In this document: positions 18,558 to 26,490 of the stretch, one piece after another
Position numbering within the stretch: position 1 is the first letter of the stretch
Layout of the letters: every line of letters starts with the position of its first letter
From: Pseudomonas monsensis
GTDB taxonomy: Bacteria; Pseudomonadota; Gammaproteobacteria; Pseudomonadales; Pseudomonadaceae
Direction: 5' to 3'
DNA: 64,000 bases
NCBI RefSeq assembly: GCF_014268495.2
Contig: NZ_CP077087.1
Location: 2,793,501-2,857,500 of the forward strand
The notes under the pieces: model-generated
The model's input: only the letters and a program-made list of their open reading frames with translations
Database searches by the model: none
Told to the model about the DNA's origin: nothing
Made by a program: the position numbers and the translations under genes

Positions 18558-19505
18558 ATGAAGCTTTCCCGTTTCCTACGCACCGCGCTGACTGCTGCGC
18601 TGTTCGTCTCACCACTGTCTTACGCTGCCGAACCTCTGGTCCTGCATGTCGGCGACCAGAATTACTACAACATCCGCGCCTCGATAGAAGCGTCCGGCGT
18701 GTTGAAAGGTGCGCCTTACAGCGTTGACTGGAAACATTTCCAGGCCGCCGCGCCGCTCGCCGAGGCCTTGCAGACCGGGTCGCTGGACCTCGGGTTTCTG
18801 GGGGATTCGGGCTTTCTGTTCCTGGCCGCGAAACAGGCGCCGGTGAAGCTGATCGGCGTTTCGCGGCAGAACCCCGACACCATCGCGCTGCTCGTGCCAA
18901 AGGATTCACCGGTACACACCATCGCTGATCTAAAAGGCAAGAAGGTCGCCTATTGGCCTGGTGCCTGGAGCCAGCAATTGACCCTGCGTGCGCTGGAGCA
19001 GGGCGGCTTGCCGGAAAACTACGTCGATTTCGTCAAACTGATGCCCATTGATGCCGCTGCCGCTTTGCCACAGGGCAGCATCGACGCCTTCCCGGTGTGG
19101 GAACCGTACATTTCGCAACAGATTGTATTTTCCGGTGCGCGGCCGATTCTGACCGCGAAAAACCTGATGCCGGGCTTGAGTGCCATCGCCGCGTCTGCCC
19201 CTTCAATCGACAGCAAGCGCGAAGCGATCGCCGATTTTCTCGGGCGTTTGAAGCAGGCGCGGGCCTGGGTCGACAGCCACACCGATGAGTACGCCGATCT
19301 GTGGGCGAAGAAAGCCAATCTCGATCAGGCGGTTTCACGGCACTGGTTGCGTCAGGCGCACATGAGCGTCGGTCCGGTCGATCAGCAGGCAGCCGCCGAT
19401 CTGCAAAGCACCGCGGACTTTCTGTTCAAGGTCAAGGCGCTGCCGGCACCGCTGGCCACTGCCGGGATCATCGACACGTCCTTTCAGCAGGCGCTGACGC
19501 ATTGA
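18558..19505 (+). CDS. ABC transporter periplasmic binding protein, SsuA-like
   Basis: The product is 315 residues with a signal peptide (MKLSRFLRTALTAALFVSPL, cleaved near SYAAE). The SsuA-like features are HFQAAAPLAEALQTGSLDLGFLGDSGFLFLAAKQ, IADLKGKKVAYWPGAWSQQLTLRALEQGGL and GSIDAFPVWEPYISQQI. It differs from the divergent binding protein in sequence and is likely specific for another ligand. It has no permease or ATPase gene of its own downstream, so it may feed the permease at 16376. The ATG at 18558 follows AGGA at suitable spacing; an earlier ATG at 18531 would break the signal peptide. Confidence 0.87.
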   Translation: MKLSRFLRTALTAALFVSPLSYAAEPLVLHVGDQNYYNIRASIEASGVLKGAPYSVDWKHFQAAAPLAEALQTGSLDLGFLGDSGFLFLAAKQAPVKLIGVSRQNPDTIALLVPKDSPVHTIADLKGKKVAYWPGAWSQQLTLRALEQGGLPENYVDFVKLMPIDAAAALPQGSIDAFPVWEPYISQQIVFSGARPILTAKNLMPGLSAIAASAPSIDSKREAIADFLGRLKQARAWVDSHTDEYADLWAKKANLDQAVSRHWLRQAHMSVGPVDQQAAADLQSTADFLFKVKALPAPLATAGIIDTSFQQALTH

Positions 19506-19690
19506 AACGAGCAGCGCGACCACATCTGGCTCGCACTGCCGGGCATTTGGGGCAGGATCCGGGATCTTGACGCCCACTGAGGATGTGACTGGAAGATGTG
19601 ACCCGGTTGGCATTTTGTATCGGGCGCGACACACAGGGCTCATCTATGCTGAACGGGTCGACCGACTCATCGCCTGCGAGGCGTCCTCCC

Positions 19691-19933
19691 ATGCTGGCCA
19701 TCGCCGATATTTGCCGGATTGTCGAATCCGGCTTTCCTGCGTTGAAGTGCGATTGCGTGCCCACTGCGCAGGGCCTGCTGCAGATCAAGGTGTATGAGCC
19801 GGACAGCGGCCGTGTCGAACTGCTACTCAATGGGGTGTCCCCGGAACATCTCGTGACGATCCGTGACCTGTCCAACTTCATCGGCGAGTTGCGCACGGAA
19901 ATGAGCGCCGGGCGCCGGGCGTTCGCCGGTTAA
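19691..19933 (+). CDS. DUF1652 family protein
   Basis: The 80-residue product, MLAIADICRIVESGFPALKC..., matches the pseudomonad DUF1652 family. This family typically starts with a hydrophobic ML- then IVESxFxPLxCxC, and continues with a LTVRIYDPxSGRVDLLVTGI-like strand (here LQIKVYEPDSGRVELLLNGV). It is a soluble cytosolic protein of unknown role. An in-frame ATG at 19646 would add 15 non-conserved residues and is less likely. It ends four bases from the convergent NUDIX gene. Confidence 0.8.
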   Translation: MLAIADICRIVESGFPALKCDCVPTAQGLLQIKVYEPDSGRVELLLNGVSPEHLVTIRDLSNFIGELRTEMSAGRRAFAG

Positions 19934-19937
19934 ACCT

Positions 19938-20300
19938 TCATAAACGCCGTTGAAATGCCTGCACGATGCGCAGCGTCGCGTCACTGGTGCTGAGGTTCTG
20001 CACGGCGTCCAGCGGATGCCAGATGCAATCGATGATTTCGTTTTGCGGGCGCAACCGTTCGATATTCGTCACTGACGCTTCGTAGACGTGATGCTGGGTG
20101 CTGCCGCTGTGCAGTTCCATGACATACAACATGTCGTCAGCATCCAGTCCGGTTTCTTCCTGCAATTCGCGCGTGGCAGCTTCTGCCCGGGTTTCCCCTG
20201 GCTCGACTTTGCCCCCGGGCAATGTCCAGCGGCAGCGGGGCTTGCGTACCAGGAGCACATGGCGGTCCTGTTCGCAAATGACGGTCGCGCGTACTTTCAT
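19938..20300 (-). CDS. NUDIX hydrolase
   Basis: The product is 120 residues, about the size of a minimal NUDIX domain. The NUDIX box GX5EX7REUXEEXGU is complete at residues 29-51 (GGKVEPGETRAEAATRELQE then ETG). The catalytic metal-binding glutamates of RELQEE are present. Likely substrates are nucleoside diphosphates linked to another moiety, such as (d)NTPs or dinucleotides; the exact one cannot be told. It begins MKVRATVICEQDRHVLLVRK. It stands alone, convergent to the DUF1652 gene. Confidence 0.9.
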   Translation of the reverse strand: MKVRATVICEQDRHVLLVRKPRCRWTLPGGKVEPGETRAEAATRELQEETGLDADDMLYVMELHSGSTQHHVYEASVTNIERLRPQNEIIDCIWHPLDAVQNLSTSDATLRIVQAFQRRL

Positions 20301-20524
20301 CTGTTACCTGATTTGGGAGTGACATAAAAATGAAACGAAACTGCAATATTTGAGCCGGGCCCGGTTTTAAAGGTTCCGTCGGACGTTGGAGATACGTTTT
20401 GCGCGAAAAGTGCCTGTCCCTTGACAGGCAAATGTCGCGACGCCCGGTCGGCCTCTCGTACGGATCAGGGTGTAAGGTGAGCCGGTGAAGCTGGATCCAC
20501 TGTTAGCGAAAAGGGAGGTACCCC

Positions 20525-20722
20525 ATGAGCACTCCAATGTTGAACAGGATGCACATGAACGGTTACGACGTGCTCAGCGTGAACAACGGTCCGTGGCGGG
20601 TGTGCACGCAAGGCGATCGGCTGGCGTCATTTGGCAGCAAAGAGGAAGCGCTGGCGTATGCCGCTGCACTGCCCGGCTACAAAAAACGCGCGATGCGTGT
20701 GCAGAGTCACACGGGCAGTTGA
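20525..20722 (+). CDS. Small DUF2188-like protein (65 aa)
   Basis: The gene has an excellent ribosome site (GGGAGG, spacing six to seven). The 65-residue product, with YDVLSVNNGPWRVCTQGDRL and FGSKEEALAYAAALPGYKKR, follows the DUF2188 pattern of a short beta strand, Gly-X-Trp-X-Val, then an EA-rich helix. It is probably a soluble cytosolic protein. The family has no defined function. A hairpin terminator lies 18 bases after the stop. The family call is by pattern only and is tentative; the gene itself looks real. Confidence 0.7.
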   Translation: MSTPMLNRMHMNGYDVLSVNNGPWRVCTQGDRLASFGSKEEALAYAAALPGYKKRAMRVQSHTGS

Positions 20723-20737
20723 AGCCTGTGTAATGAA

Positions 20738-20766
20738 AGAGCCCCGGTTTGCCGGGGCTTTTGTTT
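20738..20766. terminator. Intrinsic terminator, probably bidirectional
   Basis: The arms AGCCCCGG (20740-20747) and CCGGGGCT (20752-20759) enclose TTTG and are followed by TTTTGTTT. A-rich bases precede the stem, so it can also serve the convergent minus-strand gene ending at 20787. Confidence 0.88.
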
Positions 20767-20786
20767 GCGGGGGCAGACGAGCGGTG

Positions 20787-21026
20787 TCAGTGCACTTTGG
20801 TTCGGCTGATGGCGCGGGCCTTCACTTCCTTGGCATACAGTTGCAACCGCTCCTCATCGCTTTGCAGGACCTCGCAGGATCTCAGTACCGTTTGCGCGTC
20901 CGCCTCGTTGCCGGATTTGCGCAACAGTTCAGCGATGCGCTTGAGGTCAACTGCCGACCAGCGCAGATCCGATGCAACGCTTTGCAGGTCGCGCTGAAGT
21001 TCGTGTTCGTATTCATTGAGCCGCAT
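20787..21026 (-). CDS. Hypothetical small helical protein (79 aa)
   Basis: The ATG at 21026 has a textbook ribosome site (CTGGAGGTGATC directly upstream), which decides the start over the longer frame to 21086. The product, MRLNEYEHELQRDLQSVASD..., is soluble and almost entirely helical, with heptad-like leucines (ELLRKSGNEADAQTVLRSCEVL) suggesting a short coiled coil. I do not recognise a family. It ends convergently on the small DUF2188-like gene and shares the terminator at 20738. Confidence 0.72.
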   Translation of the reverse strand: MRLNEYEHELQRDLQSVASDLRWSAVDLKRIAELLRKSGNEADAQTVLRSCEVLQSDEERLQLYAKEVKARAISRTKVH

Positions 21027-21211
21027 GATCACCTCCAGAACATTCTCGGTAAAACAGAGTAGTCGCATTTCTTGTCTGTGGGGCAAGGCCCGTCTGCCAT
21101 TGGACTGATGGATGTAAAAAATTGTCCAAACGCCATCGCGGGCGCAGTGCCACGATGGATGTGTACCCGGTTACACGTTACATTCACTTTTTTTCAGAAC
21201 AGGGATACACC

Positions 21212-21547
21212 ATGCGGATATGGATCGGGGGGGTGGCGTTGGCCATGTTGGCGGGTTGTTCGTTGCCGGCATCGCTGGTGCCGGGAGAGCCGAATATCAG
21301 CAAGACCAGTGCCAAGCCCCCCAAGGACTATGCCGCGTGCGTATTACCGTTGTGGCAACAGGATGTCGCCAAGACCGCGCAGACTTCGATATCCAATGGT
21401 TATCGCATCACCGCGCCCAGCGTGATCACGGCCGACGAGATTCTCGATATCGTCAAGTACAAGGACGGCAGCCGGGTTTCGTTGTATCAGGGGCCGCCGT
21501 GGGCCAAGTCCGGATCGTTGCGCAAATCGGTGCGCGATTGCCTTTAA
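21212..21547 (+). CDS. Small lipoprotein, unknown function
   Basis: The product is 111 residues. The signal sequence MRIWIGGVALAMLAGC ends in a lipobox (LAGC, lipidated Cys16), so the mature protein is tethered to a membrane. The soluble part holds two further cysteines (AACVLPLW and SVRDCL at the C-terminus) that could form a disulfide, and a YRITAPSVITADEILDIVKYKDGSRVSLYQ strand region. The ATG at 21212 has AGGG at proper distance; the frame upstream lacks a signal. It is followed by a strong terminator and is probably monocistronic. Confidence 0.78.
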   Translation: MRIWIGGVALAMLAGCSLPASLVPGEPNISKTSAKPPKDYAACVLPLWQQDVAKTAQTSISNGYRITAPSVITADEILDIVKYKDGSRVSLYQGPPWAKSGSLRKSVRDCL

Positions 21548-21562
21548 GGGCATTTCGGGTGC

Positions 21563-21602
21563 AAAAAAAGCAGAAACCGTATCAACGGTTTCTGCTTTTT
21601 TT
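21563..21602 (+). terminator. Intrinsic terminator after the lipoprotein gene
   Basis: A perfect 18-base stem, AAAAAAAGCAGAAACCGT (21563-21580) and its complement (21585-21602), with loop ATCA and a T-run, begins 15 bases after the lipoprotein stop codon. Confidence 0.93.
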
Positions 21603-21852
21603 TTCGCCTGTCGGAATGCGCATCCAGGGCTATGACCAAAACTCATGGCCCCATGATTTTTAATGGTTACAGGCACCGCCAGCCCCGGTGTTAAAAAATC
21701 GCAAACACAGCTCATCAATAACAACCAGAGAGCGTTTGCAGCCATGCCCCTTTTCTCCCGCCGCACCTCCCCACGCCTGTTATTGAGCGCACCGGCCATT
21801 CGGCCCGTGTGAGCGATCGACCATCCCTCGTAGCGCAAAAGAGTAATGACTG

Positions 21853-22365
21853 ATGAAAGAACTCGACCTGTACATCGGTGAAGGTTTCGAAGGCCCGGGC
21901 GTGAACGCCGCGCACATCAATATCCTGATCGGCCCGCGCAATGGCCCGGCCGGGCAGGCGTTTGCCAACAGCCTCGCGTCGCCGAGCCAGGGCCATTGCC
22001 CGTTCATGGTGATCGCCCAGCCGAACATCCCGGTCAAGCCGATGACCCTGTATGTGAACAAGGCTGCAATCAGCAGCGACTTGCACGGCAACGCCACCTG
22101 GGGCGCGTCGCAGGCCGGGATTGCCAAAGCCGTGCTTGAAGCGCTGCTCGACGGCACCTTGCCGCCGGAAGCCGAAGACGAGTGGGCGATCGTTACCGCC
22201 AACTGGGTCAATCCGGCCTGCGACGACCTCGATGCGGTCTATTTGAACAACTACAACGCCTGCCGCACCGCGATTCGCGCCGCCCTGACCGGCAAGCCGG
22301 AAACCGCGCAACTGGCCGATGTGGTCAACCACATCAGCAATCCTTTCTACACGCCAAAAGCCTGA
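21853..22365 (+). CDS. Formaldehyde-activating enzyme (Fae) family protein
   Basis: The 170-residue product aligns by eye with Fae of methylotrophs along its whole length: a VNAAHINILIGPRNGPAGQAF block (the catalytic His of Fae corresponds to His21 here), VIAQPNIPVKPMTLYVNKAAI, then WGASQAGIAKAVLEALLDGTLP, and an NNYNACRTAIRAALTGKPE end. True Fae condenses formaldehyde with tetrahydromethanopterin, a cofactor that fluorescent pseudomonads are not known to make, so this is probably a paralogue with another aldehyde substrate or a sensing role. It is the first gene of an apparent operon with an aldo/keto reductase (10 bases downstream), an aldehyde dehydrogenase and an MFS carrier. Confidence 0.88.
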   Translation: MKELDLYIGEGFEGPGVNAAHINILIGPRNGPAGQAFANSLASPSQGHCPFMVIAQPNIPVKPMTLYVNKAAISSDLHGNATWGASQAGIAKAVLEALLDGTLPPEAEDEWAIVTANWVNPACDDLDAVYLNNYNACRTAIRAALTGKPETAQLADVVNHISNPFYTPKA

Positions 22366-22375
22366 GGTCCGCGCC

Positions 22376-23410
22376 ATGCAATACATTCGTTTGGGCAACT
22401 CCGGCCTGCAAGTTTCCCGTCTGTGCCTGGGCACCATGAACATGGGTACCCCGGACTGGAAGCCGTGGATCTTCAATGAAAAACAGAGCGAACCGATCGT
22501 TGCCCATGCGCTGGACAACGGCGTCAACTTCATCGACCTGGCAGATTTCTATTCCGCCGGGGTCGGCGAAGAAGTGGTCGGGCGCATCGTCAAGCGCCTG
22601 GCCCGCCGCGAGGACCTGGTAATCACCACCAAGGTCGGCTACGGCACCCGCAGCGGGATCAACGCCAGCGGCCATTCGCGCAAACACATCATGGACAGCA
22701 TCGACGCCTCGCTGAAGCGTCTGGACATGGATTACGTTGACGTGTTCATGCTGCATTACTTCGATGTCAACACCCCGGTCGAAGAGACCATGGGCGCACT
22801 GAACGACATCGTGCGTTCCGGCAAGGCGCGTTACATCGGCGTGTCGACCATGCTCACCGGGCAACTGGCGAAGATCCTCATGGCCTGCGAACGCAACGGC
22901 TGGGTCAAGCCGATCAACATGCAGTTGCAGCTGAACTGCGCCTACCGCGAAGAAGAGCGCGAGATGATTCCGTTCTGTCGCGACCAGGGCATCGGCGTCT
23001 CGGTGTTCAGCCCGTTGGCCCGTGGCCTGCTGACCGGCGACGTGCAATCGACCCGCAACCAGACCGACTTCTTCACTCAGCAGATGTACAGCGATGAAGC
23101 CTCGTTCGAAATCGCCCATTCGGTACAGCGCGTGGCACGCGCCCGTGGCGTGTCGAATGCGCAAATTGCCCAGGCATGGGTGGCCAGTCATCCGGGGGTC
23201 GACTGCATGCTGGTCGGTGCCGACACCACGGCGCAATTCGACAGTGCTTTGGCTGCGCTGGAGACCAGACTGGATGCCGATGAGCTGCACGAACTGGAGC
23301 GCAATTACACCCCGTGCGACGTGATCAACGATTACACCGCCGGTAAACGCATCCTGCGCACGGCGCGTCCGGGCCTTGAGCGTTTCACTTTGCAGGGGGC
23401 GGTGGCATGA
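22376..23410 (+). CDS. Aldo/keto reductase
   Basis: The product is 344 residues, an AKR TIM-barrel enzyme that reduces aldehydes or oxidises alcohols with NAD(P)(H). The tetrad can be seen: Asp in FIDLADFY, Tyr in the same motif, Lys in ITTKVGYG and His in VFMLHYFD. The start MQYIRLGNSGLQVSRLCLG at 22376, behind GAGG, is the standard AKR N-terminus; the frame upstream overlaps the Fae gene and is rejected. It overlaps the aldehyde dehydrogenase gene by four bases (ATGA), so the two are translationally coupled. Together with Fae this implies processing of an aldehyde substrate. Confidence 0.9.
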   Translation: MQYIRLGNSGLQVSRLCLGTMNMGTPDWKPWIFNEKQSEPIVAHALDNGVNFIDLADFYSAGVGEEVVGRIVKRLARREDLVITTKVGYGTRSGINASGHSRKHIMDSIDASLKRLDMDYVDVFMLHYFDVNTPVEETMGALNDIVRSGKARYIGVSTMLTGQLAKILMACERNGWVKPINMQLQLNCAYREEEREMIPFCRDQGIGVSVFSPLARGLLTGDVQSTRNQTDFFTQQMYSDEASFEIAHSVQRVARARGVSNAQIAQAWVASHPGVDCMLVGADTTAQFDSALAALETRLDADELHELERNYTPCDVINDYTAGKRILRTARPGLERFTLQGAVA

Positions 23411-24840
23411 GCGCGTTGATTCGTCACGGCAACTTCATCGCTGGCCAGTGGGGGCAGGGCGGGGAGACCTATGCGGTGCGCAACCCGGCCAACGGCGAGC
23501 TGATTGCCGACGTGCAGAAAGCTGGCGCCGAGGAGACCGGTCTGGCCATCGAAGCCGCCAACCGTGCATTGCCGATGTGGCGCGGACTCACTGCCAAGGA
23601 ACGCAGTCAACGGCTCAAACGCTGGAGCGATCTGATGCTCGCCCACCAGAAGGACCTGGCCACGTTGCTCAGTCGCGAACAAGGCAAGCCGCTGGCCGAG
23701 GCGATGGGCGAAGTGGTCTACGCGGCGAGTTTTCTCGAGTGGTTCGGCGAGGAAGCCAAGCGTGCCTACGGCGACGTGATCCCGAGCCACAAGGCGGATG
23801 CACGGATCATCGTGGTCAAGGAAGCCATCGGTGTGGTCGCCGCGATCACCCCGTGGAATTTCCCGCTGGCGATGGTCACCCGCAAGGTCGGCCCGGCCTT
23901 GGCGGCGGGTTGCACGATGATTCTCAAACCGTCGGAAGAGACGCCGCTGTCGGCGTTTGCCCTCGCGGTGCTGGCCGAACAGGCGGGGATTCCAGCGGGC
24001 GTGTTCAACATCGTGTCCGGCGATGCGGTGGCGATTGGCGGTGCGCTGCAAGCCTCGAGCATCGTGCGCAAACTGTCGTTCACTGGCTCGACACGCACCG
24101 GCAAACTGCTGATGCGTCAGGCTGCCGACACCCTGAAAAAAGTCTCGCTGGAGCTCGGTGGCAACGCGCCGTTCATTGTCTTCGACGATGCCGATCTGGA
24201 CGCCGCGGTCAAAGGCGCGATGGCCTCGAAATTCCGCAACACCGGGCAGACTTGTGTGTGCGTGAATCGCTTCTTCATTCAGGACAGCGTCTACGAAGCC
24301 TTCACCGGCAAGCTTGCCGAAGCGGTTGCGGCGATGCGCGTCGGCAGTGCGCTGGATGGAGAAACCGAGCAAGGTCCGCTGATCAACACCGCCGCGCTGG
24401 CCAAGGTCGAAAGCCATGTCAGCGATGCGCTGGAGAAGGGCGCCACACTGCTGTGCGGCGGTCGTCGTCATGCACTCGGCGGCACCTTCTATGAGCCGAC
24501 CATCCTCACTGAGGTCAGCGGCGACATGCTGATCGCCCAGGACGAAACCTTCGGCCCGGTGGCCGCGTGCTTCCGCTTCAAGGATGAGGCCGAGGTGCTG
24601 GCGCGGGCCAACGAAACGCCATTCGGTTTGTCGGCGTACTTCTACAGCCGCGATATCGGCCGGGTCTGGCGCATGGCCGAAGGCCTGGAAGCCGGGATGG
24701 TCGGGATCAACGAAGGGATCATTTCCACGGAAGTCGCGCCATTCGGCGGCATCAAGGAATCGGGCCTTGGACGCGAGGGTTCGAAGTACGGTCTGGATGA
24801 CTATCTGGAGATCAAATACCTGTTGATGGGTGGCCTCTGA
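23407..24840 (+). CDS. NAD(P)+-dependent aldehyde dehydrogenase, GabD-like
   Basis: The product is 477 residues of the aldehyde dehydrogenase superfamily, closest in appearance to succinate-semialdehyde dehydrogenases. Features in order are ITPWNFPLAMVTRKVGPALAAG, FTGSTRTGK (cofactor loop), LELGGNAPF (catalytic Glu) and the active-site Cys in GQTCVC near residue 282. The C-terminal FGGIKESGLGREGSKYGLDDYLEIKYL is GabD-like. It oxidises an aldehyde to an acid. The operon context (Fae, AKR, MFS) suggests the substrate comes from the imported compound, but it need not be succinate semialdehyde. A REP pair follows. Confidence 0.9.
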   Translation: MSALIRHGNFIAGQWGQGGETYAVRNPANGELIADVQKAGAEETGLAIEAANRALPMWRGLTAKERSQRLKRWSDLMLAHQKDLATLLSREQGKPLAEAMGEVVYAASFLEWFGEEAKRAYGDVIPSHKADARIIVVKEAIGVVAAITPWNFPLAMVTRKVGPALAAGCTMILKPSEETPLSAFALAVLAEQAGIPAGVFNIVSGDAVAIGGALQASSIVRKLSFTGSTRTGKLLMRQAADTLKKVSLELGGNAPFIVFDDADLDAAVKGAMASKFRNTGQTCVCVNRFFIQDSVYEAFTGKLAEAVAAMRVGSALDGETEQGPLINTAALAKVESHVSDALEKGATLLCGGRRHALGGTFYEPTILTEVSGDMLIAQDETFGPVAACFRFKDEAEVLARANETPFGLSAYFYSRDIGRVWRMAEGLEAGMVGINEGIISTEVAPFGGIKESGLGREGSKYGLDDYLEIKYLLMGGL

Positions 24841-24856
24841 CCCCAACGCAAAACCT

Positions 24857-24949
24857 CTGTAGGAGTGAGCCTGTTCCGACGATAGCGGTGGGTCAGCTGA
24901 GCGTATGTTGACTGACCCGCCAACATCGCGAGCTGGCTCACTCCTACAG
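24857..24949. repeat. REP-type inverted pair
   Basis: Arms CTGTAGGAGTGAGCCTG (24857) and CTGGCTCACTCCTACAG (ending 24949) are inverted around about 60 bases. It lies in the gap between the aldehyde dehydrogenase gene and the MFS gene and could attenuate or protect the transcript at that point. Confidence 0.82.
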
Positions 24950-25001
24950 ATAAAGCAAGCGCAATCCGTTTCTCCGTCAATAACAACAATTGGAGACGAA
25001 C

Positions 25002-26366
25002 ATGTCCGCTCAATCGGTAAAAATCGACGACCTGCCCATTGGCCGGTTTCATATCAAGATCGCCGGGCTGACCTTCGGCGCGCACTTCACCGACGGCTAC
25101 ATCCTTGGCCTGATCGGCATCGCGTTCACCTTGCTCAGCCCGCAGATGCAGCTGGATGCGTTCTGGCAGGGCCTGATCGGCGCGTCGGCGTTGATCGGGC
25201 TGTTTCTCGGCAGTCTGTTTTTCGGCTGGATTTCGGACAAGGTCGGCCGGCAGAAGATTTTTCTCGTCAGCTTCGTGCTCATTACCCTCGCTTCGGTGAT
25301 GCAGTTCTACGTCGAATCCGCCATGAGTCTGTTCCTTTGCCGGGTGTTGATCGGCATTGGTCTGGGCGGTGATTTCAGCGTCGGCCACGCCATGCTCGCC
25401 GAGTTCTCGCCGAAGAAACATCGCGGTGTGTTGCTTGGCTCGTTCAGCGTGATCTGGACCTTCGGTTATGTCGCCGCCACGTTCGTTGGCACGGCGATGC
25501 TCAGCCTTGGCGATGACGCCTGGCGCTGGATGCTCGCGTCGTCAGCGATCCCGGCGGCACTGATTCTGATTGCGCGCATCGGCACGCCGGAATCGCCGCG
25601 CTGGCTGGTCAATCAGGGGCGCATTGCCGAGGCGCGGGCGATTGTCAAAAAGCATCTGGGCGAGAATGTCGAACTGGACGAAACGCGCACCACGCAAACC
25701 CGTTCCGGCTACGCGGTGCTGTTCAGCCGTGAGTACCGCAAACGCACGGCGTTCAACTGCCTGTTCTTCGTCTGCATCGTGATGCCGTACTTCGCGATCT
25801 ACACCTTTCTGCCGTCGATCCTGCAGAAGATGGGCCTGGCCGAAGGCTTCGGTACTGAGCTGATGTTGAACATGCTGCTGATCCTCGGCGCGCTGATCGG
25901 CATCTGGTGCACGATCAAGTTCAGCCGGCGCGGCTTCCTGATCAATTCGTTCATCATCCTCGCGGTGGCGCTGTTTCTGCTGGCGGTGCTGCCGGGCAGT
26001 GCGGCATGGCTGATGGTGCTGGTGTTCGGCCTGTTCACCCTGGTGCTGTCGGCGGTGAGCAATCTGGTCGGGGTGTTCCCGGCAGAAAGCTTCCCGACCG
26101 AAGTACGCGCCAGTGGCATTGGCCTGGCGACGGCGGTCAGTCGCCTGGGCTCGGCGGTCAGTACCTTTCTGCTACCGGTGAGCGTGGCGGGGATCGGCCT
26201 GAGCCCGACCATGGGTATTCTTGCGGCGATCCTGGCGCTTGGCGCGTGGCTGTCATGGGCGTGGGCACCGGAGACCAAGTCGCTGACGCTGAGTCAGGCG
26301 TGCAAGGCGCAGAGTCCGGTGGAGGGGAGTGCCATCGCAGTGGCCAAAGTGGCCACCCCGATCTGA
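25002..26366 (+). CDS. MFS transporter, metabolite:H+ symporter type
   Basis: The product is 454 residues with twelve membrane helices. Sugar-porter-like motifs are GWISDKVGRQKIF in the helix 2-3 loop, GGDFSVGHAMLAEFSP in helix 4-5, RIGTPESPRWLVNQGR (the PESPR motif after helix 6) and FPTEVRASGIGLATAVSRLG. The ATG at 25002 follows GGAGACGAAC, a good ribosome site; four upstream in-frame codons start poorly. It is the likely importer for the substrate of the Fae cluster, separated from it by a REP pair but on the same strand. Confidence 0.9.
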   Translation: MSAQSVKIDDLPIGRFHIKIAGLTFGAHFTDGYILGLIGIAFTLLSPQMQLDAFWQGLIGASALIGLFLGSLFFGWISDKVGRQKIFLVSFVLITLASVMQFYVESAMSLFLCRVLIGIGLGGDFSVGHAMLAEFSPKKHRGVLLGSFSVIWTFGYVAATFVGTAMLSLGDDAWRWMLASSAIPAALILIARIGTPESPRWLVNQGRIAEARAIVKKHLGENVELDETRTTQTRSGYAVLFSREYRKRTAFNCLFFVCIVMPYFAIYTFLPSILQKMGLAEGFGTELMLNMLLILGALIGIWCTIKFSRRGFLINSFIILAVALFLLAVLPGSAAWLMVLVFGLFTLVLSAVSNLVGVFPAESFPTEVRASGIGLATAVSRLGSAVSTFLLPVSVAGIGLSPTMGILAAILALGAWLSWAWAPETKSLTLSQACKAQSPVEGSAIAVAKVATPI

Positions 26367-26383
26367 CGGTCTGCCACAAAAAG

Positions 26384-26475
26384 CTGTGGGAGCGGGCTTG
26401 CTCGCGAAAGCGTCAGGTCATTCGAACGCAATGTCGACTGACCCACTGCCTTCGCGAGCAGGCCCGCTCCCACAT
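26384..26475. repeat. REP-type inverted pair
   Basis: Arms CTGTGGGAGCGGGCTTGCTC (from 26384) and GAGCAGGCCCGCTCCCACAT (ending 26475) flank about 50 bases. The core TTCGCGAGCA matches 7092-7163. It lies between the convergent MFS gene and LysR gene. Confidence 0.88.
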
Positions 26476-26490
26476 TGGATCTTTGGTGGG

